Shown: in pieces, positions 7,827-15,812 of the stretch | Position numbering within the stretch: position 1 is the stretch's first letter | Layout of the letters: each line of letters opens with the position of its first letter | Translations under genes and position numbers: made by a program | Source of the DNA: Scatosoma sp002474405 | GTDB taxonomy: Bacteria; Bacillota; Clostridia; Christensenellales; Borkfalkiaceae | Assembly: GCA_937892545.1 (NCBI GenBank) | Contig: CALAFO010000070.1 | Location: 1-27,739, forward strand | Reading direction: 5' to 3' | Length of the DNA stretch: 27,739 nt | The notes under the pieces: generated by a model | Database searches by the model: none | The model's input: only the letters and a program-made list of their open reading frames with translations | Told to the model about the DNA's origin: nothing

Positions 7827-8459
7827 ATGCAGGAGAAAAGTTTTTCGGAAAGCGTGCAGCGGCTGGATATTTGCGAAGCGCTGAAAACAAAGCGCGAAGA
7901 GGCGAAAGCGGCGGGGATTCCCGTGGCGGACGACGAAACTCTGCAATATCTGCTTGTAACGCTGCGCGCGGCGAAGCCGGAAAAAATTCTTGAAATCGGC
8001 ACGGCGGTGGGGCTTTCCGGTTCGGCGGCGCTTCTTGCGTTGCCGAAAGCGCGGCTTACCACGATAGAGCTGGAAGAAGATTCTTACTTGCGGGCGAAAG
8101 AAAATTTCCGCTTTTTCGGCGTGGAAAATCGGGTGAGCGCCTATCTCGGCGACGCGGGCGACATTATTGCTTCGATGCCGCGGGAGATGAACGGAACGTT
8201 CGGGTTTATTTTTCTCGACGGACCGAAAGCGCAGTATCTGAAATATCTGCCCGATCTGAAACGGTTGCTGAAAACGGGAGGCGTGCTTTTTTCGGACGAC
8301 GTTCTTTTGTACGGCTGGGTGGACGGCGAGCCGCCGCATAAGCGGCACATGCTGATTGAGAAACTGCGGGAATATTTAAGCGCGATCTGTTCGGACGACG
8401 AACTGACGACGAGTATTCTGAAAATCGGCGACGGCGTGGCGGTGAGCGTAAAACTTTGA
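7827..8459 (+). CDS. trmR: TrmR-like SAM-dependent O-methyltransferase
   Basis: A 210-residue class I methyltransferase of the YrrM/TrmR type. In Bacillus subtilis TrmR methylates 5-hydroxyuridine at the tRNA wobble position to 5-methoxyuridine. The SAM-binding motif EIGTAVGLSGS lies near residues 54-65, followed by the acidic residue after strand 2 (TTIELEEDSY) and a metal-site-like IFLDGPKAQYLKYLP block with a later FSDDVLL. Length fits the family. ATG 7827 follows a GGTGAG ribosome site. The U32 gene starts 13 bases after its stop, the same pairing as yrrM with yrrN/yrrO in Bacillus, and that context is the main support for the specific name. A generic family 3 O-methyltransferase, for example one acting on a small phenol, is the alternative. 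Confidence 0.8.
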   Translation: MQEKSFSESVQRLDICEALKTKREEAKAAGIPVADDETLQYLLVTLRAAKPEKILEIGTAVGLSGSAALLALPKARLTTIELEEDSYLRAKENFRFFGVENRVSAYLGDAGDIIASMPREMNGTFGFIFLDGPKAQYLKYLPDLKRLLKTGGVLFSDDVLLYGWVDGEPPHKRHMLIEKLREYLSAICSDDELTTSILKIGDGVAVSVKL

Positions 8460-8472
8460 CGGGTGTGAGGCG

Positions 8473-9693
8473 ATGAAAGCGGAATTGTTAGCCCCTGCGG
8501 GGAATTTTTCAAAACTGAAAACGGCGTTTTATTTCGGCGCCGACGCCGCGTATCTGGGCGGAAAAAACTTTTCGCTGCGGGCGTTTTCGGATAATTTCGA
8601 CGCGGAAGAGTTAAAAAAAGCCGTGGACTATGCGCATTCTCTTGGCAAAAAAGCGTACGTTACGGCGAATATTTTCGCAAGGAACGATGATTTTGCTTTT
8701 CTTTCCGATTATTTTTCGTATCTGGCGGAAATCGGGGCGGACGCGGCGATCGTGAGCGATATCGGCGCGATGAGCGTGCTGAAAAAAGTCGCGCCGTCAC
8801 TTGCGCTGCACGTTTCCACGCAGGCGAATACGACAAACAAGTACGCCGTGAAATTTTATGCGGAGGAACTGGGGGCGGAACGCGTGATTCTCGCGCGGGA
8901 ATTGTCTTTGAAAGAAATCGCGGAAATCCGCGAATTTAACCCGGATACGGAGCTGGAAGCGTTCGTTCACGGCGCGATGTGCATTTCTTACAGCGGAAGA
9001 TGTTTGTTATCCGATTATCTGGACGGGCGCTCTTCCAACCGCGGGGCGTGCGTGCAGGCGTGCCGCTGGAAATACGAAATCCGCGCGCTGAATCCCACGA
9101 ACGGCGAAACCGGTTTTCTGCCTCTCGAAGAGGACGGGCGCGGCGCCTATATTTTAAACGGGAAAGACCTGAACATGCTTTCTGCGCTGGACGAGCTGGA
9201 AAAAGCGGGGGTGAATTCCTTTAAAATCGAAGGGCGGATGAAGAGCGAATATTACCTTGCGACGGTGGTGAACGCATACCGCCGCGCCATGGACGGCGCC
9301 GATACGGCGTTCTGCGAAAAGGAATTATGCGCGACGGCGCATCGTAATTTCACGAAAGCTTACGCCTACGGAAAAAACGGAGAGAAAACGGAAGAGTACG
9401 AGGCGGGGCAGGTGAAAGGCGAATACGATTACGCGGCAAACGTGCTCTCCTTTGAAAACGGCGTTGTGCGCGTTGAAATGCGCAACCGTTTTAAAAGCGG
9501 GGACAAGCTGAACGTTTTATCTCCGGGGCAATACCACGGCAGAGACATTATCGTGAGAGAAATGTTTTCGGAAACGGACGGCGAAACGACGACGGACGCG
9601 AAGCGGGTGCAGGGCGTTTATTCCTTCCCCTGCGAATATCCTTTGCGGGCGGGAGATTTATTGAGAAGAGAAGTTACGGAGGCGCGGCGATGA
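8473..9693 (+). CDS. trhP: Peptidase U32 family protein, probable tRNA hydroxylation protein TrhP
   Basis: A 406-residue U32-family protein. Members once called collagenase-like peptidases now include TrhP and RlhA, which make 5-hydroxyuridine or 5-hydroxycytidine in RNA using prephenate-derived chemistry. The family signature is present near residues 162-180 (EAFVHGAMCISYSGRC), with Cys170 and Cys177, and Cys193 and Cys197 follow in CVQACRW. These four cysteines match the conserved set thought to hold an iron-sulfur cluster. The N-terminal half is barrel-like (AELLAPAGNFSKLKTAF) and the C-terminal part matches the U32 accessory domain. The start has a GTGAGG ribosome site. The gene sits directly after the TrmR-like gene, so the two probably act in sequence on tRNA U34. 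Its stop overlaps the asparaginase start by 4 bases (ATGA). A true protease is less likely. Confidence 0.85.
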   Translation: MKAELLAPAGNFSKLKTAFYFGADAAYLGGKNFSLRAFSDNFDAEELKKAVDYAHSLGKKAYVTANIFARNDDFAFLSDYFSYLAEIGADAAIVSDIGAMSVLKKVAPSLALHVSTQANTTNKYAVKFYAEELGAERVILARELSLKEIAEIREFNPDTELEAFVHGAMCISYSGRCLLSDYLDGRSSNRGACVQACRWKYEIRALNPTNGETGFLPLEEDGRGAYILNGKDLNMLSALDELEKAGVNSFKIEGRMKSEYYLATVVNAYRRAMDGADTAFCEKELCATAHRNFTKAYAYGKNGEKTEEYEAGQVKGEYDYAANVLSFENGVVRVEMRNRFKSGDKLNVLSPGQYHGRDIIVREMFSETDGETTTDAKRVQGVYSFPCEYPLRAGDLLRREVTEARR

Positions 9694-10694
9694 AGAAAAT
9701 ACTTTTGATTGCGACGGGCGGAACGATTGCTTCCACCACGGGCAAGCACGGATTGTCGCCCACGGTGAGCGCGGAAGAACTGATAGAGTACGTGCCGGAA
9801 ATAAGAAAATGCTGCGAAGCCGACTATATTCAGCCGTACAATATCGATTCTACGAACGTAACGCCGGCGCACTGGCTGACTCTGGCGGAGGCGATACGCG
9901 AAAATTACGCGGCGTACGACGGGTTTGTGGTGTGCCACGGCACGGATACGATGGCGTATACCGCGGCGGCGCTTTCGTACCTGATACAGAATTCGAAAAA
10001 GCCGATTGTGCTGACGGGTTCGCAGAAGCCGATAGACAAAGAGGACACGGACGCGAGAATCAATCTGCGGGACGCGTTTTCGTATGCGGCGAGCGAAAAA
10101 TCGGCGCAGGTAACGATTGTGTTTCAGGGAAAAGCGATTGCGGGAACGAGGGCGAAGAAGATAAGAACGAAGAGTTTCAACGCGTTCGACAGCGTGGACT
10201 TTCCCATTCTCGCCACGGTGCGCGAGGGAAAAGTGCTGCAGTATATCGAACCGCCCGAAAGCGTGAGAAAAGCCGCCTCGCCCGATTTTTACAAAAGGCT
10301 GGACGGGAAAGTGGGGCTCTGTTGCCTGACGCCCGGTTTTTCGGGCGCCGTGCTGGATTCCTACTTTGAAAACAATGACGCCGTGGTGCTTTCGGGGTAC
10401 GGCACGGGAGGGATTCCCGGAGGCGAGTACTACGATTTGTACGACGTAATAGAAAAGTGGCGAGGAAAGGGCAAGACGCTTGTGGTAACCACGCAGGTGC
10501 AGAGCGAAGGCAGTGATATGGGCATTTATCGCGTCGGTCGGGATTTCAAGGAACGCTTTTCGGTGCTGGAAAGTTACGATATGACGTGGGAAAGCATCAT
10601 AACGAAGCTGATGTGGATTTTATCGGAAACGCGGGACGAGAAAGAAATCGAACGACTCTTTTATAAGCCTGTGAATTACGATCTGATTGTGTAA
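9690..10694 (+). CDS. ansA: Type I (cytoplasmic) L-asparaginase
   Basis: A 334-residue asparaginase converting asparagine to aspartate and ammonia. The first active-site motif, ATGGTIAS, is at residues 8-15 with the likely nucleophile Thr12. The second, CHGTDTMAYTAAAL, starts near 82 with the Thr-Asp pair. Downstream family blocks TGSQKPI and LSGYGTGGIPGG are intact. There is no signal peptide, so it should be the cytoplasmic type I enzyme. The ATG overlaps the stop of the U32 gene by 4 bases, indicating translational coupling, although no metabolic link between asparaginase and tRNA modification is obvious. A small hairpin and a new ribosome site separate it from the next gene. Confidence 0.92.
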   Translation: MKKILLIATGGTIASTTGKHGLSPTVSAEELIEYVPEIRKCCEADYIQPYNIDSTNVTPAHWLTLAEAIRENYAAYDGFVVCHGTDTMAYTAAALSYLIQNSKKPIVLTGSQKPIDKEDTDARINLRDAFSYAASEKSAQVTIVFQGKAIAGTRAKKIRTKSFNAFDSVDFPILATVREGKVLQYIEPPESVRKAASPDFYKRLDGKVGLCCLTPGFSGAVLDSYFENNDAVVLSGYGTGGIPGGEYYDLYDVIEKWRGKGKTLVVTTQVQSEGSDMGIYRVGRDFKERFSVLESYDMTWESIITKLMWILSETRDEKEIERLFYKPVNYDLIV

Positions 10695-10731
10695 CGGGAA
10701 AGACGAGGAATAACAACGAAAAAAAGTAAAT

Positions 10732-10747
10732 CGACGCGGATGCGTCG
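10732..10747 (+). other. Small perfect hairpin between ansA and the aminopeptidase gene
   Basis: CGACGC pairs with GCGTCG around a GGAT loop. An A-run rather than a T-run follows, so it is unlikely to terminate + strand transcription. It could stabilise or mark a processing point in the message. Confidence 0.4.
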
Positions 10748-10778
10748 CAGATAAAAAAACGCAAAGGAGAATTGCAAA

Positions 10779-12005
10779 ATGAGAAAGGCTCAACTTAAAA
10801 AATACGCGAAATTGCTGGTGAAAACGGGCATCAACGTGAAAAAAGGGCAGACGGTATTCGTTCAGGCGGGATTGGACCAGCCGGAATTCGTTGCCATGGT
10901 GGTGGAAGAGTGCTACAAAGCGGGCGCCGGAGAGGTATTCGTGGACTGGAGCTACCAGCCGACGGAGAAGCTGAACGCGATTTATATGTCGCAGGAAAAG
11001 CTTTCGAATTTAACGCCGTGGGGCAAGGCGAAATGGGAATATAAAGCGGAGAAATACGCTTGCCGGCTGTTTCTCGATTCCGACGACCCGGACGGCATGA
11101 AGGGCGTGGACGTGCACAAGATGAGCGAAGCGAGAAAAGCGGTGTTCCCGCAGGTGAAGAAGTATCGCGACGCGCTGGAAAACAGACATCAGTGGTGCAT
11201 CGCGGGCGTGCCCGGCGCGGCGTGGGCGAAGAAAGTATTCCCCGATTTGCCCGAAAAGCGCGCGATCGAAAAACTGTGGCAGGTGATTTTATACACGTCG
11301 CGCGCGGACGGAAAGAACCCGATTGCGGCGTGGAAAGAGCACAACGAAGATTTGAAAAAACGTTGCGAATACCTCAATTCGCTGGGACTGGCGGCTCTGG
11401 AATACAAAAGTTCGAACGGAACCGATTTCAAGGTGTGGCTGAACGAGGACGGTATTTTTACTGCGGGCAGCGAGAAAACGCTGGGCGGGCGCGTGTTTAA
11501 CCCGAATATTCCGAGCGAGGAAGTGTTTACTTCGCCGAAAGCCGGAAAGGCGGAAGGAATCGTGTATTCCACGAAACCGCTTTCGTATCAGGGCGAACTC
11601 ATCGAAAATTTCTCGGTGCGCTTCGAGAACGGAAAAGTGGCGGCAGTGAAAGCCGAAAAGGGCGAAGAACAGCTGAAAAAGATGGTGGCGATGGACGAAG
11701 GCGCGTCGATGCTGGGCGAATGCGCGATTATTCCGTTCGATTCGCCGATCAATAATTCGGGCGTGCTGTTCTATAACACGTTGTTCGACGAGAACGCGAG
11801 CTGTCATCTGGCGCTGGGCATGGGGTTCAACGAGTGTCTTCGCGGGTATGAGAAGTACACGAACGAGGAGTGCAAGAAGCGCGGCATCAACGACAGCATG
11901 ATTCACGTGGATTTCATGATCGGTTCGAAAGATATGTGCATTACGGGCGTGAAGCAGGACGGAACGCGCGTGGAAATTTTAAAAGACGGCAACTGGGCGT
12001 TTTAA
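10779..12005 (+). CDS. M29-family metallo-aminopeptidase
   Basis: A 408-residue aminopeptidase of the M29 (AmpS/AmpT, thermophilic aminopeptidase) family, a cytoplasmic two-metal exopeptidase that removes N-terminal residues from peptides. The expected metal and catalytic ligands are in order in the C-terminal half: Glu in IPSEEVFTSP (near 247), Glu in LGECAIIPFDSP (near 313), His in ASCHLALGMGF (near 342), a Tyr-containing GYEKY block, and His/Asp in MIHVDFMIGS (near 375-377). The family N-terminus (KLLVKTGINVKKGQTVFVQ) is also clear. Length is normal. A strong AAGGAG site precedes ATG 10779. Whether it is read from the RNase J cluster or its own promoter is unclear; no good promoter is visible in the 84-base gap. 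Confidence 0.92.
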   Translation: MRKAQLKKYAKLLVKTGINVKKGQTVFVQAGLDQPEFVAMVVEECYKAGAGEVFVDWSYQPTEKLNAIYMSQEKLSNLTPWGKAKWEYKAEKYACRLFLDSDDPDGMKGVDVHKMSEARKAVFPQVKKYRDALENRHQWCIAGVPGAAWAKKVFPDLPEKRAIEKLWQVILYTSRADGKNPIAAWKEHNEDLKKRCEYLNSLGLAALEYKSSNGTDFKVWLNEDGIFTAGSEKTLGGRVFNPNIPSEEVFTSPKAGKAEGIVYSTKPLSYQGELIENFSVRFENGKVAAVKAEKGEEQLKKMVAMDEGASMLGECAIIPFDSPINNSGVLFYNTLFDENASCHLALGMGFNECLRGYEKYTNEECKKRGINDSMIHVDFMIGSKDMCITGVKQDGTRVEILKDGNWAF

Positions 12006-12012
12006 GACGCCC

Positions 12013-12034
12013 GCCGCCCGCGCGGCACGGTTTT
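12013..12034 (+). terminator. Weak terminator-like hairpin after the aminopeptidase gene
   Basis: GCCGC at 12013-12017 pairs with GCGGC at 12022-12026 around a CCGC loop, followed after four bases by only four T residues. It lies 8 bases after the stop codon. It may terminate partially. Confidence 0.35.
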
Positions 12035-12061
12035 GCAAGGACGACGACGGGGTTCTGGGCG

Positions 12062-12093
12062 TTTCAAGCGCGGAAAAAAGCGGTATATATAAT
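12062..12093 (+). promoter_or_regulatory. Weak promoter candidate for the CobW gene
   Basis: TATATATAAT at 12084-12093 contains a perfect TATAAT (12088-12093) about 60 bases before the start codon at 12156. The only -35 candidate is a poor TTTCAA at 12062-12067. I could not identify a convincing Zur or Fur operator here. Confidence 0.35.
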
Positions 12094-12142
12094 ACGGTAA
12101 AATGAATTTGCGGCTTTTACGGGAGTTTCCGGGAAAAGCGAC

Positions 12143-12147
12143 GGAGG
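12143..12147 (+). promoter_or_regulatory. Ribosome-binding site deciding the CobW start
   Basis: GGAGG lies 8 bases before ATG 12156. The in-frame upstream ATG at 12102 lacks a ribosome site and would add 18 residues that do not belong to the family's N-terminus, which normally begins a few residues before the GFLGAGKTT loop. Confidence 0.75.
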
Positions 12148-12155
12148 TAAAATTT

Positions 12156-13358
12156 ATGACGAAAATTGACGTATATTCCGGGTTTCTGGGTGCGGGAAAA
12201 ACCACGCTCATCAAAAAACTGATCAAAGAGGCGTATGCCGGCGAAAAAGTGGTGCTGATCGAAAACGAATTCGGCGAAATCGGCGTGGACGGCGGGTTTC
12301 TGAAGGATTCCGGCGTGAACATTACCGAAATGAATTCGGGGTGCATCTGCTGCTCGCTGGTGGGCGATTTTGCGAAAGCGCTGAAGCAGGTGGAAGAGCA
12401 GTATGCTCCCGATCGGATTATTATCGAACCTTCGGGCGTGGGAAAACTGAGCGACGTGATTCGCGCGGTGGAGCGGGCGAACGTGGAAAACAGCGTTCTG
12501 AACGCTTTCTGCGCCGTTGTGGACGCGAATAAGTGCAAAATGTATATGAAAAACTTCGGCGAATTTTTCATCGACCAGGTGGAAAACGCTTCCTGTGTGG
12601 TGCTTTCGCATACGACGGGAATGTCCGAGGAAAAGCTGCACGCATGTATCGAAGCGCTGAAGGCGGTGAACCCGAACGCGAATTACGTTACCGCGGAGTG
12701 GGACAAGCTGGACGGAAAGACGATTCTTGCCGCGATGGAAAAGAAAGACAGTCTCGATGCCGAGCTGAAAAAACTTGCCGAGGAATATGAGCACGAGCAT
12801 CATCACGACGATGACGATGATGACGACGATTGCTGCTGCCACGACCATGAGCATGAACACGAACATCACCACCACGACGATGACGATGATGACGACGATT
12901 GTTGCTGCCACGACCATGAGCATGAACACGAACATCACCACCACGACGATGACGATGATGACGACGATTGTTGCTGCCACGACCACGAACATGAACACGA
13001 ACATCATCACCACGATGACGATGATGACGACTGCTGCTGCCATAACCATGAGCATGAACACGAACATCACCATCACCACCATGCCGACGAAGTGTTTACT
13101 TCGTGGGGCTTGGAAACGGCGCATAAGTTTACCGAAGAAGAGCTCAGAAACGCGTTGCAGGCGTTGCAGAACGAGGAAAAATACGGTACGGTGCTGCGTG
13201 CGAAAGGCATTGTGGACGGCGGAGAACATTGGTGGCACTTCGATTACGTTCCCGGCGAACCGGACGTGCGTACGGGGGCTGCCGGAGCGACGGGCAGATT
13301 GTGCGTTATCGGCTGCAAACTGAACGAGGACGCGCTGAAAGAGCTGTTCAAAGCGTAA
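12156..13358 (+). CDS. COG0523/CobW-family GTPase metallochaperone with His/Asp/Cys repeats
   Basis: A 400-residue G3E-family GTPase. COG0523 proteins deliver zinc or other metals to client enzymes in the cytoplasm. The P-loop GFLGAGKTT is at residues 9-17, the ENEFGEIGVDGG block follows, the family metal-binding motif Cys63-Ile-Cys65-Cys66 is intact, and EPSGVGK lies near 90. Residues about 212-309 are a remarkable insert: repeated modules of alternating His/Glu, four His, six to eight Asp and three Cys. The CobW C-terminal domain then resumes (TSWGLETAHKF to the end, including WWHFDYVPGE). His-rich linkers are common in this family, but runs of Asp joined to Cys triplets are unusual. The second CobW-like gene follows 43 bases later, so the two probably share a message. 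Zinc is the most likely metal; nickel or cobalt are not excluded. Confidence 0.88.
   Translation: MTKIDVYSGFLGAGKTTLIKKLIKEAYAGEKVVLIENEFGEIGVDGGFLKDSGVNITEMNSGCICCSLVGDFAKALKQVEEQYAPDRIIIEPSGVGKLSDVIRAVERANVENSVLNAFCAVVDANKCKMYMKNFGEFFIDQVENASCVVLSHTTGMSEEKLHACIEALKAVNPNANYVTAEWDKLDGKTILAAMEKKDSLDAELKKLAEEYEHEHHHDDDDDDDDCCCHDHEHEHEHHHHDDDDDDDDCCCHDHEHEHEHHHHDDDDDDDDCCCHDHEHEHEHHHHDDDDDDCCCHNHEHEHEHHHHHHADEVFTSWGLETAHKFTEEELRNALQALQNEEKYGTVLRAKGIVDGGEHWWHFDYVPGEPDVRTGAAGATGRLCVIGCKLNEDALKELFKA
12789..13083 (+). repeat. In-frame tandem repeats coding the metal-binding insert
   Basis: Units are at 12840-12908 and 12909-12977 (69 bases each, identical base for base by my reading) and 12978-13040 (63 bases, two Asp codons shorter), with partial units on both sides. 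Each unit codes His-Asp-His-(Glu-His) runs, four His, six to eight Asp and Cys-Cys-Cys. The exact identity suggests recent unequal exchange, so copy number may vary between strains. Confidence 0.9.
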
Positions 13359-13401
13359 AGATTCGCTCTTTTGCAACGATTTGTAAAATTACGGAGATAA
13401 T

Positions 13402-14364
13402 ATGAAGAAATTGCCAGAGGAAACTCCCGTATATCTTTTTATGGGATTTCTGGAATCCGGAAAAACGAAATTTATTCAGGAAACGCTTGAGGACAAGCGG
13501 TTTTATGCGGGAGAAAAGACGCTTTTGCTGATTACCGAAGAGGGCGAGGAAGAATACGAACCCTCGAAGTTTGCCGTGAAAGACGTTACGATGAAAGTCG
13601 TTTCCAAAGAGGAGATGACGGTTGATAATTTGACGAAATGGCAGCTGGAATCGGACAGCGACCGCGTGATGGTGGAATATAACGGCATGTGGACGATCGA
13701 TACGCTGTTCGAAGCGATGCCCGAAGGGGGGTTTTTAACGCAGGTGATGGCGTTTTTCGATTCGTCTACGTTTGTGAGCTATAACGCGAACATGCGGCAG
13801 CTGACGTTCGATAAGCTGAAAAATACGCAGATGGCGGTTTTCAACCGATTCCCCGATGACGACGACGGAACGTTCAGAGACGAACTGCATAAAATCGTGC
13901 GGGCGGTTACGCGGCAGGCGGATATCGTATACGAGCATGCGAACGGCAAGGCGGAATACGACGATACGGTGGACCCGATGCCGTACGATATGAACGCGCC
14001 CGTGATTGAGATAGAGGACAGGGATTACGCGCTTTTTTACCGCGACCTTTCCGAGAATATGGACGCGTACATCGGCAAAACCGTGCGTTTCAAAGGACTT
14101 GTCGTGAGCGACAAGCGGCTGCCTGCGAACAGCATAGTGATAGGCAGGCACATTATGACGTGCTGCGAAGCGGATATTCAGTACAGCGGACTTGCCTGCG
14201 TGCTGAAAACGCCCGTTGCGCTGAAAACGAGGGACTGGGCGGAAGTTACCGCGAAAATCGTATACGAAAAACATACGGTTTACAAGGGAAAAGGTCCGGT
14301 GCTGATGGCGGAAGAAATTAAAAAATGCGACCCGCCCGCGGAACAACTGGCGACTTTTTATTGA
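13402..14364 (+). CDS. CobW-like P-loop protein fused to a YcgQ/TIGR03943-like domain
   Basis: A 320-residue protein in two parts. Residues 1-200 resemble a CobW-family GTPase: the P-loop is GFLESGKTKF at 15-24 and a VMVEYNGMW block replaces the usual EPSG segment. The CXCC metal motif is absent, and EEGEEEYEPS stands where the family's NEFGEIG is expected. Residues about 207-320 resemble the C-terminal region of YcgQ (TIGR03943, DUF1980), including YIGKTVRFKGLV, IGRHIMTCCEADIQ with Cys254-Cys255, and a closing EEIKKCDPP. In Bacillus YcgQ works with the permease YcgR, and that pair is tied to zinc limitation. Placement directly after the metallochaperone supports a metal role. I believe similar P-loop proteins exist in other Clostridia. 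Ribosome site GGAG precedes ATG 13402. Function is inferred. Confidence 0.72.
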   Translation: MKKLPEETPVYLFMGFLESGKTKFIQETLEDKRFYAGEKTLLLITEEGEEEYEPSKFAVKDVTMKVVSKEEMTVDNLTKWQLESDSDRVMVEYNGMWTIDTLFEAMPEGGFLTQVMAFFDSSTFVSYNANMRQLTFDKLKNTQMAVFNRFPDDDDGTFRDELHKIVRAVTRQADIVYEHANGKAEYDDTVDPMPYDMNAPVIEIEDRDYALFYRDLSENMDAYIGKTVRFKGLVVSDKRLPANSIVIGRHIMTCCEADIQYSGLACVLKTPVALKTRDWAEVTAKIVYEKHTVYKGKGPVLMAEEIKKCDPPAEQLATFY

Positions 14365-14392
14365 GCCGCCGAAAAAGCGAAACGGAAACGAT

Positions 14393-15751
14393 ATGAATAT
14401 TGTAATAGTCGGGCTTGGAAAAGTAGGAAGAAACATATTGCGCTGCCTTACGGACGAGGAACGCGACGTTACCGTACTGGATACGAACGAGGACAAAGTG
14501 CGTTCCGCCGTGGAAACGTACGACGTGAACGGCATCTGCGGAAACGGGTGCATTGCGGAAGATCTGAAAGAGGCGGGCGCGGCGACGGCGGGAATGATTG
14601 TGGCGGTAACGCCTTCCGACGAACAGAACGTGCTTTGCTGCATGATAGCCAAATCTTTGGGCGCAAAGTATGCCGTGGCGCGCGTGCGCGACCCCGCATA
14701 CAGCAAACAGATAGATTTCATGCGCGAAAAGCTTGGCGTGGACAGGCTGGTGAACCCCGAACGGGCGCTGGCGGAAGAAGTGGGAAGAATACTGCGGTTC
14801 CCTTCCGCGGAGCAGGTGTATTCGTTCGGCGACGGCAAGGCGGAAATTGTGGAAATGACGCTGCCGGCGGGTTGCGCGTTATGCGGAAAGAAGCTTTCCG
14901 AAGTGGTTTCGCGCGATAAGAAATACAGCATACTGATTGCGACCGTAACGAGAAACGGGCGTACGTTCGTGCCGAAAGGCGATACGATTCTGTGCGAAAA
15001 GGACGTGGTGAACGTATGCGGAAAGCATTACGACATCAGCGATTTTCTGCACTCGTACGGCATGCTGAAACGAAAAGGGCAGTATGTGATGATTCTCGGC
15101 GCGAACAAAAAGACGTACTATCTTGCCGAGCAGCTGGAAAAGAACGGATTTATCGTGAAAATCATTTCGCCGAACCGCGAGAAGTGCGAGCAGCTGAAAA
15201 ACACGCTGGGAACGACGACTCTGGTGTGTGCTGATTTCAACGACCCCGAAGTGCTGGAAACGGAGGGAATCGACGACGCCGACGCGTTTGCGGCGGTTTC
15301 CGATTACGACGAAAACAACGTGATGACTTCTTTGTACGCCAAAAGCAAGGGCGTGCCGAAAGTGATTACGGTTACGACGAACGACCGTTACGAGGCGCTT
15401 TTCGATTGCATCGACCTTGAAGGGATTATTTCGCCGTACCACGTGGTGGCGCAGGAAATTTCGAAATACGTGCGTTCGATTGCGGTGCCCGAAGGCAGCG
15501 GGATTCTTTCGCTGTATAAAATCGCGGACGAAGAGGCGGAAGCGCTGGAATTTGCCGTTCACGATAACCCGGAATTTGCGGGGAAGGCGCTGAAAGACAT
15601 TTCTCTGAAAGACGGCGTGCTGATTGCCGCAGTTATCCGCGGGAAAAATCTTGTGGTGCCGAACGGCGGTACGGTGCTGGAAGGAAACGATCTTGTGATT
15701 CTGGTTACCACGCAGGAACTTGTTTCGTCGCTGGACGACGTACTGAGATGA
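14393..15751 (+). CDS. trkA: Trk potassium uptake regulatory subunit TrkA
   Basis: A 452-residue peripheral membrane protein that gates the TrkH potassium channel in response to nucleotides. It has the full-length double architecture of two RCK halves. The first begins MNIVIVGLGKVGRNIL with the nucleotide-binding GLGKVG at residues 7-12. The second Rossmann fold begins near YVMILGANKKTYYLAEQL (about residue 232) and has the looser GANKKT version of the motif. Each half is followed by a TrkA-C domain (for example GKALKDISLKDGVLIAAVIRG near the end). The ribosome site is weak. trkH follows after 61 bases containing a stable hairpin, so the two form an operon. The gene starts only 28 bases after the CobW-YcgQ gene and may be read from it. 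Confidence 0.93.
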   Translation: MNIVIVGLGKVGRNILRCLTDEERDVTVLDTNEDKVRSAVETYDVNGICGNGCIAEDLKEAGAATAGMIVAVTPSDEQNVLCCMIAKSLGAKYAVARVRDPAYSKQIDFMREKLGVDRLVNPERALAEEVGRILRFPSAEQVYSFGDGKAEIVEMTLPAGCALCGKKLSEVVSRDKKYSILIATVTRNGRTFVPKGDTILCEKDVVNVCGKHYDISDFLHSYGMLKRKGQYVMILGANKKTYYLAEQLEKNGFIVKIISPNREKCEQLKNTLGTTTLVCADFNDPEVLETEGIDDADAFAAVSDYDENNVMTSLYAKSKGVPKVITVTTNDRYEALFDCIDLEGIISPYHVVAQEISKYVRSIAVPEGSGILSLYKIADEEAEALEFAVHDNPEFAGKALKDISLKDGVLIAAVIRGKNLVVPNGGTVLEGNDLVILVTTQELVSSLDDVLR

Positions 15752-15760
15752 AAATTTTTT

Positions 15761-15794
15761 CTTCTTCCCGCCCGATTTTTAAGCGGGAAAGAAG
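15761..15794 (+). other. Stable hairpin between trkA and trkH
   Basis: CTTCTTCCCGC at 15761-15771 pairs with GCGGGAAAGAAG at 15783-15794 with one bulged A and an 11-base loop. No T-run follows, so full termination is unlikely. It could set the ratio of the two subunits by stabilising or processing the message. Confidence 0.5.
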
Positions 15795-15812
15795 CGCGGA
15801 CGGTGAGGCGTT

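Noticed and set aside
12840..13040. Possible CRISPR or minisatellite array
   Set aside because: Units are directly abutting with no spacers and keep the reading frame, so this is a coding tandem repeat in the CobW gene.
12775..13323. A + strand frame of Met-Thr and Thr-Ala repeats inside the CobW gene
   Set aside because: It is the repeat array read one base out of frame, with no start signals.
12117..13376. A 419-codon - strand frame opposite the CobW gene
   Set aside because: It is the antisense shadow of the CobW gene; its Val/Met-rich middle simply reflects the His/Asp repeat codons read backwards, and it has no ribosome site.
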